A stretch of DNA of 7,001 nucleotides. It comes from an uncultured Coleofasciculus sp. (lineage in GTDB: Bacteria > Cyanobacteriota > Cyanobacteriia > Cyanobacteriales > Coleofasciculaceae). Within the stretch, counting starts at the first letter, position 1. The number at the start of each line of letters is the position of its first letter. The translations under genes and the position numbers were made by a program. The stretch lies in NCBI GenBank assembly GCA_902805485.1, contig CADCTM010000881.1:1-7001 (forward strand), in the 5' to 3' direction. The notes beneath the pieces are model-generated. The model had not been told where the DNA came from. It saw nothing but the letters and a program-made list of their open reading frames with translations, and ran no database searches. Positions 1 to 6,258 of this stretch are shown piece after piece.

Positions 1-93
1 TTATGCAGTATTTTAGGCGATTGCTTATTTCCACCACCGATAAGCCCAATCTCCTTGATACGCTGGATATAAGTAAGGATATCGTTAGCGAAA

Positions 94-1473
94 ATGTCCC
101 AATTCGTCCAAGGTGAAACAATAGCCGCCATCGCAACTGCAGTTGTCCCGCAACAAGGTAGTGTGGGAATTGTGCGACTATCAGGAACATATGCGATCGC
201 AATTGCTCATTCCCTATTCCACGCACCAGGGCATCAAGCTTGGGAAACTCACCGCATTCTCTACGGCTACATCCGCCATCCCCAAACCCAGCAACTCGTC
301 GATGAAGCCCTACTTCTAATCATGCAATCCCCGCGCTCCTTCACCCGTGAAGATGTCGTAGAATTCCATTGTCATGGCGGCATTATGCCCGTACAGCAGG
401 TGTTGCAGTTGTGTTTGGAAGCCGGCGCGAGATTAGCGCAACCCGGAGAATTTACCCTACGTGCCTTCTTAAATGGACGCCTAGATTTAACCCAAGCCGA
501 AAGCATAGCTGATTTAGTTGGCTCTCGCTCACCCGCCGCCGCCCAAGCAGCACTCGTCGGGTTGCAAGGAAAGCTTGCCGTACCAATTCGCCAACTCAGA
601 TCCACCTGTTTAGATATTTTGGCAGAAATTGAAGCCCGCATTGATTTTGAGGAAGATTTGCCGCCGTTGGATGAAGCTGCCGTTATCGCCCAACTAAGCC
701 AAGTATTAGCAGAAGTCAGCAGTATTCTAGCCACCGCAGATCGAGGAGAATTGCTTCGTAGTGGCTTAAAAGTCGCGATTGTCGGGCGTCCGAACGTGGG
801 AAAATCGAGTTTATTAAATGCTTGGAGTAAAAGCGATCGCGCAATTGTCACCGACTTACCCGGCACGACACGCGATGTTGTTGAATCACAGTTAGTCGTG
901 GGTGGAATACCCGTACAGGTTTTGGACACTGCCGGGATTCGAGAAACATCTGACCAAGTAGAGATAATTGGAGTAGAGCGATCGCATCGTGCCGCCCAAA
1001 GCGCTGACTTAATCTTACTCACCATCGACGCTTCAACAGGATGGACTGCCGCTGATGGCGCAATTTACGAGCAAGTGCAACATCGTCCCCTAATTTTGGT
1101 CGCCAACAAAATTGACCTCGCCCCAACGAGTAACATCTCTTGCCCTAACGATATCCATCATATTATTAAAACCGCCGCCGCCCGAAACCTTGGTATTGAC
1201 GCCCTGGAAAAGGCAATTCTTGAGGCAGTCAACGCGGGTAATTTAAAAGCCGCTGATTTAGATTTTGCGATTAATCAACGACAAGCAGCAGCATTAACTC
1301 GTGCAAAAACCGGACTTCAACAAGTACAAGAGACAATTGCCCAACAGTTACCTTTAGATTTTTGGACAATTGACCTCAGAGGAGCAATTCAAGCCTTGGG
1401 AGAAATCACTGGAGAGGACATTACGGAATCTGTGCTTGACCGAATTTTTAGTCGTTTTTGCATTGGGAAGTAG
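94..1473 (+). CDS. mnmE: tRNA uridine-5-carboxymethylaminomethyl(34) synthesis GTPase MnmE (TrmE)
   Basis: MnmE works with MnmG in the cytoplasm to modify the wobble uridine U34 of certain tRNAs, using a tetrahydrofolate one-carbon unit and GTP hydrolysis. The 459-residue product has the full family architecture and about the usual length (E. coli about 454). The N-terminal folate-binding domain opens with GETIAAIATA. Helical segments flank a Ras-like G domain: P-loop GRPNVGKSS at residues 231-239, GTTRD at 257-261, DTAG at 278-281 and NKID at 338-341. N234 matches the potassium-binding Asn of the E. coli P-loop, and E290 in the SDQVE stretch matches the catalytic Glu. The protein ends in CIGK (456-459), with C456 the conserved C-terminal cysteine. 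The ATG at 94 is chosen because the conserved N-terminus begins within a few residues of it; AGTAAGGA at 72-79 is purine-rich but rather far upstream. All key residues are present. Confidence 0.97.
   Translation: MSQFVQGETIAAIATAVVPQQGSVGIVRLSGTYAIAIAHSLFHAPGHQAWETHRILYGYIRHPQTQQLVDEALLLIMQSPRSFTREDVVEFHCHGGIMPVQQVLQLCLEAGARLAQPGEFTLRAFLNGRLDLTQAESIADLVGSRSPAAAQAALVGLQGKLAVPIRQLRSTCLDILAEIEARIDFEEDLPPLDEAAVIAQLSQVLAEVSSILATADRGELLRSGLKVAIVGRPNVGKSSLLNAWSKSDRAIVTDLPGTTRDVVESQLVVGGIPVQVLDTAGIRETSDQVEIIGVERSHRAAQSADLILLTIDASTGWTAADGAIYEQVQHRPLILVANKIDLAPTSNISCPNDIHHIIKTAAARNLGIDALEKAILEAVNAGNLKAADLDFAINQRQAAALTRAKTGLQQVQETIAQQLPLDFWTIDLRGAIQALGEITGEDITESVLDRIFSRFCIGK
193..985. repeat. Three HIP1 octamers (GCGATCGC) inside mnmE
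   Basis: The highly iterated palindrome HIP1 occurs at 193-200, 833-840 and 978-985. Further copies are at 2670-2677 (recO), 5137-5144 (glycosyltransferase) and 6520-6527 (hpf). All six found lie inside coding regions. Such over-representation is known for many cyanobacterial genomes and is the best base-level clue to the source lineage. No function in this window can be inferred from the sites. Confidence 0.9.
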
Positions 1474-1482
1474 GTAATATCA

Positions 1483-1503
1483 AGGACTATTGTGCTAAGT
1501 CCT
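1483..1503 (+). terminator. Possible weak hairpin terminator after mnmE
   Basis: A perfect 6-bp inverted repeat, AGGACT (1483-1488) and AGTCCT (1498-1503), with a 9-base loop starts 10 bases after the mnmE stop. It is followed by AATTT rather than a clean T-run, so it would be a weak intrinsic terminator at best. The right arm also falls in an alternative near-palindrome CCTAATTTAGG (1501-1511), so two structures could compete. Confidence 0.35.
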
Positions 1504-1523
1504 AATTTAGGAAAACGCAAAAC

Positions 1524-1560
1524 ATTGTAGAGAGACTTTCCAGCGGAACGTCTCTACGAT
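1524..1560. repeat. Imperfect hairpin of the cyanobacterial GTAGAGAC dispersed type
   Basis: GTAGAGAGACTTTCC (1527-1541) faces GGAACGTCTCTAC (1545-1557) across a 3-base loop. The arms pair except for a 2-base bulge and one mismatch/wobble, and ATT/GAT at the ends adds further pairing. Hairpins with GTAGAGAC...GTCTCTAC ends are, as I recall, common dispersed intergenic elements in cyanobacteria; copy number here cannot be judged from one window. It lies between mnmE and deoC and could terminate transcription or be a decayed repeat copy. There is no T-run after it. Confidence 0.6.
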
Positions 1561-1583
1561 TTGGAGATCCAAATCATTTTTCA

Positions 1584-1660
1584 TTAACAATTCTGACTTT
1601 AGCTCAACGATTTGTGAGAAAATAGTTTTAACTTTTCTTAACAAGTTAACAATTTGATAA
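1584..1660 (+). promoter_or_regulatory. AT-rich upstream region of deoC with 8-bp direct repeats
   Basis: TTAACAA occurs three times (1584-1590, 1638-1644, 1646-1652). The last two sit in head-to-tail 8-bp units CTTAACAA (1637-1644) and GTTAACAA (1645-1652), followed by a weaker unit TTTGATAA (1653-1660). Tandem 8-bp spacing with a TTAA core recalls the cyanobacterial Pho box (described as YTTAAYYW repeats), but the flanking positions of these units deviate from it. I could not assign a convincing -35/-10 pair, so the deoC promoter is inferred to lie here from position and composition only. Confidence 0.3.
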
Positions 1661-1691
1661 AAATTCCCCAGAGTCATTGGCAGGCAAAGAA

Positions 1692-2378
1692 ATGGCTATA
1701 GACTATCCAGATATAGATATCGCACCGTTAATTGACCATGCCTTGCTCAATCCTGATGCCACACCTGAGCAAGTCGAAAAGTGTTGCCAAGAAGCCGACC
1801 GCTATCAGTTTGCCACAGTATGTGTCTACCCCGTTTATGTAAAGCAAGCTGCGGAACTGCTGCACAACAAAAACCCAAAAGTTTGTACAGTGATTGGGTT
1901 CCCTACCGGGGCAACAACACCTGCCAGCAAGCTCTACGAAGCCCAGGAAGCAGTGGACAATGGGGCAGACGAGCTGGATGTCGTTCTTCACATCGGAGGG
2001 TTGAAAGCGGGCAGAACAGACGAACTTTATCGAGAAATTGCCCAGATTTGTGACGAAACAGGTCAAGTTGTCAAAGTAATTTTGGAAACTGCCCTGCTGA
2101 CAGATGCAGAAAAACGAGTGGCTGCGGAAATATGTATGGATGCTGGGGCACAATTTCTGAAAACCAGCACTGGTTGGCAAGGAGGAGTAACAGTGGCAGA
2201 TATTCGACTTTTGAAAAACCTTACACAAGGACAAATTGGCATTAAAGCCTCCGGCGGGATACGTACCCTTGAGCAAGCTTTTGATTTAGTCATCGCTGGA
2301 GCCACAAGGCTAGGGACATCTCGCGGTCCGGCATTACTCCGGCAGCGCGATACGCTGGAAATGGGGAATGAGGAATAG
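1692..2378 (+). CDS. deoC: Deoxyribose-phosphate aldolase (DERA)
   Basis: DeoC is a cytoplasmic class I aldolase that reversibly splits 2-deoxyribose-5-phosphate into glyceraldehyde-3-phosphate and acetaldehyde, feeding deoxynucleoside sugars into central metabolism. Counting from the ATG at 1692 (228 residues), the catalytic set is intact: Asp96 in ELDVV (E. coli Asp102), the Schiff-base Lys157 in FLKTSTGW (Lys167) and Lys185 in GIKASGGIRT (Lys201), in a TIM-barrel sequence. A TTG at 1677 would add five residues (MAGKE). I prefer the ATG because the protein then begins MAIDYPDIDIAP, which fits my memory of cyanobacterial DeoC N-termini; neither start has a strong Shine-Dalgarno site. The last residues (EMGNEE) are encoded by intergenic-type heptad repeats, so the C-terminal tail is unlikely to be conserved. 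It is the first of four + strand genes, 97 bases before recO. Confidence 0.94.
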   Translation: MAIDYPDIDIAPLIDHALLNPDATPEQVEKCCQEADRYQFATVCVYPVYVKQAAELLHNKNPKVCTVIGFPTGATTPASKLYEAQEAVDNGADELDVVLHIGGLKAGRTDELYREIAQICDETGQVVKVILETALLTDAEKRVAAEICMDAGAQFLKTSTGWQGGVTVADIRLLKNLTQGQIGIKASGGIRTLEQAFDLVIAGATRLGTSRGPALLRQRDTLEMGNEE

Positions 2379-2383
2379 AGAAT
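2356..2383. repeat. Four GGRAAT-type heptads over the deoC 3' end and stop codon
   Basis: Four consecutive 7-bp units read TGGAAAT, GGGGAAT, GAGGAAT and AGAGAAT; a stray AGGGAAT follows at 2404-2410. The units span the last codons and the TAG stop (2376-2378) of deoC. The first two units (2356-2369) are an exact 14-base reverse complement of the ATTCCCCATTTCCA unit found just before recO, so the two arrays form an inverted pair. Short tandem heptamers of this kind are known cyanobacterial STRR-like repeats; membership of a named class is inferred. Confidence 0.8.
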
Positions 2384-2433
2384 GGTTTTAGAGATTACTA
2401 CCAAGGGAATAGAGACAAATAGAAAGCTCTAAA

Positions 2434-2475
2434 ATTCCCCATTTCCAATTCCCCATTTCCAATTCCCCATTTCCC
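2434..2475. repeat. Three tandem 14-bp units (six heptads) abutting the recO start codon
   Basis: ATTCCCCATTTCCA is repeated with an exact 14-base period at 2434, 2448 and 2462. The last copy ends in C instead of A directly before the recO ATG at 2476. Each 14-mer is itself two related heptads, ATTCCCC and ATTTCCA. The array is the reverse complement of the units at the deoC end (2356-2369), allowing a 14-bp stem with a loop of about 64 to 78 bases. It occupies the position where a ribosome binding site would be expected. Confidence 0.9.
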
Positions 2476-3387
2476 ATGAGCCGAACTTACAACGCCACTG
2501 GAATCAATCTTAAAAGTATGCCGCTCGGTGAAGCGGATAAATTGGTCACAATTTTAACAAGGGAGTTTGGTCTAATTCGAGCCGTGGCACCGGGGGCGCG
2601 TAAGCAAAAATCAAAATTGGGGGGGAGAAGTGGCTTATTTGTCGTAAATGAACTTCAGCTAGCAAAAGGGCGATCGCTTGATAAAATTACCCAAGCTGAA
2701 ACCCTGGAATCTTATCCAGGATTAAGTAAAGATTTAGGTAAGCTTGCTGCCAGTCAGTATTTAGCAGAAGTGGTTCTTTGCCATGCTCTAAGCGAGCAAC
2801 CCCAAGAGGAACTTTACGCGCTGCTCAACGAACATCTCCGGCGTCTAGAGCAGTTGCCCAAAGCCTCTAACCCGTACGCTGAAACGTCTTCTGTCCTCGC
2901 CCACTTATCCCAAGGCGTCTTTCATCTGCTAGCTTTGGCAGGCGTTGCGCCTCAAGTTCAAGCCTGTTGCATCACCCAGGACTCGATCACACCGGATTTT
3001 TCTAACCCAGACTGGCGTGTTGGTTTTAGTGTTGAAGCAGGTGGTACGGTCAGTTTAACCGAACATAAATCTACTATTCGGACACCGCCCCGTCCCTTGA
3101 TGACAAAAGGAGGAATTATTACTCAGACAACAAGTAGTCACCAAACTGAAACCGAGACGATGCCACCACCACGGCTAAACACAAAACTCGATGCGACTGA
3201 GTTAACCGTGCTGCAACAATTAGCAGGAGCAGAGTTACCCAACCAGTCACCGGATAAATCTCTCTTTGACGTGGATGCCGTTTGGGTAAAAGTTGAGCGA
3301 ATCTTACGGGATTATTCTCAATATCACTTTGGGCGGTCGATTCGCTCGGCGGTTTTAATTGATGCGTTGTCTGGTCCAGACTTCTAA
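2476..3387 (+). CDS. recO: DNA repair protein RecO
   Basis: RecO acts with RecR (and RecF) to load RecA onto SSB-coated single-stranded DNA and can anneal complementary strands, so it serves recombinational gap repair. The 303-residue product begins with the OB-fold domain (about 1-80; conserved stretches include GEADKLVTILTREFGLIRAVAPGAR split over 18-42, GGRSG at 49-53 and the RSLDKITQAE region at 66-75). A helical domain follows with LAASQYLAEVV (90-100) and FHLLALAGVAPQ (149-160). The tail includes HFGRSIRS (284-291). It is longer than E. coli RecO (242), partly because of a polar linker at about 195-236. Only adjacent C164 and C165 remain where some RecO proteins have a four-cysteine zinc site. 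The ATG at 2476 gives the expected N-terminus, but the bases before it are a pyrimidine-rich repeat with no Shine-Dalgarno site. It follows deoC and precedes the permease gene by 65 bases. Confidence 0.95.
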   Translation: MSRTYNATGINLKSMPLGEADKLVTILTREFGLIRAVAPGARKQKSKLGGRSGLFVVNELQLAKGRSLDKITQAETLESYPGLSKDLGKLAASQYLAEVVLCHALSEQPQEELYALLNEHLRRLEQLPKASNPYAETSSVLAHLSQGVFHLLALAGVAPQVQACCITQDSITPDFSNPDWRVGFSVEAGGTVSLTEHKSTIRTPPRPLMTKGGIITQTTSSHQTETETMPPPRLNTKLDATELTVLQQLAGAELPNQSPDKSLFDVDAVWVKVERILRDYSQYHFGRSIRSAVLIDALSGPDF

Positions 3388-3452
3388 AATTTATAGACCA
3401 AGCAATCTTTTAATTCGTAATTTCAGTGTAATTTATCACATAAAAAGCGAGA

Positions 3453-4886
3453 ATGCGATTATCTGACTCGGAACGAGTAACACCAAATCTTCCTGATCGA
3501 TCTGAATTGATGGCAGAGGATAGCGCCCATGAAGCCCAAGGTTCCCAACCAGAGGGAGGTGAGGAAACAGCCCATTCATCAAAACTAGGGTTTGCCCCTG
3601 TCCTAAAAAACCGCAACTTCCTGGCTTTATGGAGCGGTCAAGTCTTCTCTCAACTGGCAGACAAGGTTTATCTAGTATTAATGATTGCCTTGATTGCCAG
3701 TCGCTTCCAGGATACCAATCAGACCATCAGTGGTTGGGTATCGGTACTAATGATTGCCTTCACCATCCCAGCCGTGCTATTTGGTTCGGTGGCGGGGGTT
3801 TTTGTAGACCGTTGGTCAAAAAAAGCGGTACTGGTATCAACAAACATCCTGCGCGGCATTCTGGTTTTAGCCGTGCCGACTTTATTGTGGATCACTCAAG
3901 GCTGGAAGTCTTTTTATGACTTGCCTGTAGGGTTCTATGTTTTGTTGGGAATAACCTTTTTGGTTTCCACACTGACACAGTTTTTTGCCCCCGCTGAACA
4001 AGCAGTAATTCCGCTAATTGTCAATCCCCAAAACCTGCTGTCGGCAAACTCTCTGTATACAACAACGATGATGGCATCGTTAATTATTGGGTTTGCCGTA
4101 GGTGAACCAGTGTTAGCCCTTGCCGATACGTTAGTGCGTCAACTGGTTAGTGGCTGGGACTTCGGCAAAGAATTGGTAGTAGGAGGCTTTTATGTGATCG
4201 CCGGCTTTCTACTGTTACTTTTAAAAACGGGTGAAAACAGAGAAACCCCAGAAGGCGAACCGCCTCACGTCTGGCAAGATATCCGAGAGGGATTGAGTTA
4301 TGTGAAGCATCATCGGCCTATCCGCAATGCTTTAATTCAACTGGTGATTTTGTTTTCTGTCTTTGCGGCGATATCCGTGCTAGCCGTTCGTTTGGCGGAA
4401 ACGCTGCCGGGCATGAAGGCGTCTCAATTTGGCTTTTTGTTATCGGCGGCGGGTGTTGGGATGGCTTGCGGGGCGGCAATTTTGGGGCATTGGAATCAAC
4501 GTTTATCTCATGCCCAGCTAAGTTTGTATGGTTCGGTTGGGATGGCTGGTTCGTTGGTGGGTGTGGGTTTGTTTACCCATCATTTAGCGTTGACTTTACT
4601 GATGACCACGTTTTTGGGTGGTTTTGCCGCAATGGTTGCCATTCCGATGCAAACTACGATCCAAGCGGAAACACCACCGGAAATGCGTGGGAAAGTTTTT
4701 GGACTCCAAAATAATGCCATCAATATTGCTCTAAGCTTACCCTTAGCCTTAGCGGGCTTTGCAGAAACTTTGTTAGGACTACGAACTGTATTTTTCGGTT
4801 TGGCTGCACTTGTGATCGCAGGCGGGGTCTTAAACTGGTATATTTCCCGTACAGGATCATCTATGTCAACCAAAGCTGACAAATAG
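3453..4886 (+). CDS. Major facilitator superfamily permease (MFS_3/EntS-like), substrate unknown
   Basis: A 477-residue inner-membrane transporter of the major facilitator superfamily, by pattern closest to the MFS_3 efflux branch. About 50 hydrophilic, acidic residues precede TM1. Twelve hydrophobic segments can be placed roughly at 56-83, 92-118, 125-147, 158-178, 205-225, 241-258, 292-313, 324-346, 354-375, 377-399, 417-440 and 445-464. The loop between TM2 and TM3 carries the signature GVFVDRWSKK (115-124), with the Asp-Arg and basic pair of MFS motif A. NPQNLLSANSL (191-201) and MRGKVFGLQN (411-420) are typical of this branch. The ATG at 3453 is kept because it has GCGAGA just upstream; an in-frame ATG at 3510 (residue 20) would remove only non-conserved residues. 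The next gene starts 20 bases after its stop, suggesting a shared transcript with the glycosyltransferase. The direction is likely export by family, but no substrate can be read from the sequence. Confidence 0.9.
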   Translation: MRLSDSERVTPNLPDRSELMAEDSAHEAQGSQPEGGEETAHSSKLGFAPVLKNRNFLALWSGQVFSQLADKVYLVLMIALIASRFQDTNQTISGWVSVLMIAFTIPAVLFGSVAGVFVDRWSKKAVLVSTNILRGILVLAVPTLLWITQGWKSFYDLPVGFYVLLGITFLVSTLTQFFAPAEQAVIPLIVNPQNLLSANSLYTTTMMASLIIGFAVGEPVLALADTLVRQLVSGWDFGKELVVGGFYVIAGFLLLLLKTGENRETPEGEPPHVWQDIREGLSYVKHHRPIRNALIQLVILFSVFAAISVLAVRLAETLPGMKASQFGFLLSAAGVGMACGAAILGHWNQRLSHAQLSLYGSVGMAGSLVGVGLFTHHLALTLLMTTFLGGFAAMVAIPMQTTIQAETPPEMRGKVFGLQNNAINIALSLPLALAGFAETLLGLRTVFFGLAALVIAGGVLNWYISRTGSSMSTKADK

Positions 4887-4906
4887 AGACGCGATACTCA
4901 ACCTGA

Positions 4907-6067
4907 ATGCATATTGCTTGGCTCGGAAAAAAATCACCATTTTGTGGCAATGTTACTTACGGCAGAGAAGTGACTAACTCTTTGCTAGACCGGGGCTACG
5001 ACGTTAGTTTCCTCCACTTTGCCCAAGAAGAAATCGACGACCCGACTTGGCCTGGTTGCCAAGAGGTACCGTTGCCGTTTATCTATAAATCTCAGGTCTA
5101 TACGATTCCCACACCGAAAGCGAGAAATGTCCTAACGCGATCGCTTAAGCAGTTGCGCCCTGATCTGGTACACGCTTCCTTAACGTTATCGTTTTTGGAC
5201 TTTTTGCTCCCGGAAATCTGTGAAGAACTCAATATCCCTCTCATCGCCACCTTCCATCCGCCTTTTGATGGCAAGCGACGCAATCTAAAATCAGGGACGC
5301 AACTGTTTACCTATCAACTCTATGCACCGTTTCTGGCGCATTATGACCGGGTAATCGTCTTTTCTCAACTACAGCGAAATTTTCTTGTCCGCTTGGGCGT
5401 CCCTTTACAAAAGCTGGCAGTAATTCCCAATGGTGTTGATGTTCATAAATACTCGCCTGGAACCTCAAACCTAAAGTCACGCTGGAATGCCAAACGGTTA
5501 TTTGTCTATCAAGGCAGAATTTCCGCAGAAAAAAATGTTGAAGCGTTGCTAAAAGCATGGAAACAGTCAGATTTAGGCGATTCTTGTAAGCTGCTAATTG
5601 TGGGTAATGGCGCTTTATCTTCATCTTTGATGCCTTTTTATGGCGAAGAAGACGGGATCATCTGGTGGGGATTTGAAGCAGATGAACAGCGGCGGATCGA
5701 AATCCTTCAAGCGGCGGATGTATTTATTTTGCCTTCTTTATTGGAAGGGCTGTCTTTATCTTTACTCGAAGCAATGGCTTGTGGTGTCGCTTGTGTTGCC
5801 ACAGATGCGGGTGCGGATGGCGAAGTTTTGGAAGATGGCGCGGGTGTAATTCTCAATACCCATCGGGTGATGTCCCAGCTTCACACCCTCTTGCCTCAGT
5901 TTCGCGATCACCCTGAGTGGACAACGTTACTGGGACAAAAAGCAAGAGCAAGGGTGTTAGAGCGCTACACTCTTAGCGACAATATTACCCAAGTTGAAAA
6001 GCTTTATGCTGAGGTTCTACAAACGCCACGTCTGCCGTTGAGTCCTCGTGCCAAAAGTGCTAGTTAA
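4907..6067 (+). CDS. Glycosyltransferase family 4 (GT-B fold), acceptor unknown
   Basis: A 386-residue retaining GT-B glycosyltransferase of the GT4 type, which transfers a sugar from a nucleotide-sugar donor. The N-terminal acceptor domain starts MHIAWLGKKSPFCGNVTYGR, with no signal peptide, and includes ATFHPPFDG (114-122). The donor domain starts around IPNGVDVHKY (173-182). Its phosphate-binding pair is R204 and K209 in GRISAEKN, and the EX7E motif is E280...E288 in LEGLSLSLLEAMACG. LLIVGNG lies at 229-235. Length and motif spacing are normal and nothing looks broken. The start lies 20 bases after the permease stop without an evident Shine-Dalgarno site, consistent with expression from the upstream transcript. 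It is not the sulfolipid enzyme SqdX by its N-terminus as I recall that protein. Possible products are a glycolipid, exopolysaccharide or a small glycosylated metabolite; none can be chosen from the sequence. Confidence 0.92.
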   Translation: MHIAWLGKKSPFCGNVTYGREVTNSLLDRGYDVSFLHFAQEEIDDPTWPGCQEVPLPFIYKSQVYTIPTPKARNVLTRSLKQLRPDLVHASLTLSFLDFLLPEICEELNIPLIATFHPPFDGKRRNLKSGTQLFTYQLYAPFLAHYDRVIVFSQLQRNFLVRLGVPLQKLAVIPNGVDVHKYSPGTSNLKSRWNAKRLFVYQGRISAEKNVEALLKAWKQSDLGDSCKLLIVGNGALSSSLMPFYGEEDGIIWWGFEADEQRRIEILQAADVFILPSLLEGLSLSLLEAMACGVACVATDAGADGEVLEDGAGVILNTHRVMSQLHTLLPQFRDHPEWTTLLGQKARARVLERYTLSDNITQVEKLYAEVLQTPRLPLSPRAKSAS

Positions 6068-6164
6068 TAACTTAACGTCCACAAGGCAATTCGCTTAGAT
6101 TTACAATACCTAAGAGAGGAAACTGAATCGAGTTCTAATATTATAGGTTAAATCTCTTTCCTTC

Positions 6165-6209
6165 AAAAAAGTCAGCCTCCACTTCTAATTTAAGAAATTT
6201 TGACTGACT
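6165..6209 (-). terminator. Candidate intrinsic terminator of hpf/lrtA
   Basis: Read on the - strand, AGTCAG (6209-6204) pairs with CTGACT (6175-6170), and the T-run extends to 6165. The loop is long (28 bases) but contains a small inner pairing TTCT/AGAA. It lies about 50 bases after the hpf stop in the convergent spacer with the glycosyltransferase gene. On the + strand no T-run follows, so it favours the - strand transcript. I see no clear terminator for the + strand genes in this spacer. Confidence 0.45.
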
Positions 6210-6258
6210 ATTAATTTAGTTCACAGGAAATTCTGTTTACGTACGGTTAAAGCCTGCT

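Noticed and set aside
1..116. Open frames at the left edge: + strand frame 3-116 overlapping the mnmE start, and a - strand frame reading outward with AAGGAG at 56-51
   Set aside because: Both translate to protein-like but unrecognised short stretches. The + frame may be the tail of an upstream gene and the - frame the start of a divergent one, but the window edge cuts both and nothing decides between them.
372..1025. Long antisense open frame opposite mnmE
   Set aside because: The translation shows no recognisable family and lies wholly inside a textbook mnmE, so it is a codon-bias shadow.
1728..2404. Antisense open frames opposite deoC
   Set aside because: Cysteine- and serine-rich translations with no family pattern, fully covered by a conserved deoC with intact active site.
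2434..2475. Tandem repeat considered as a CRISPR array or origin iterons
   Set aside because: The 14-bp units are directly adjacent with no unique spacers, and no cas, rep or partition gene is near.
4466..4882. Other-frame ORFs on both strands within the permease gene
   Set aside because: Shadow frames of hydrophobic codons; the permease frame carries the MFS motifs throughout this interval.
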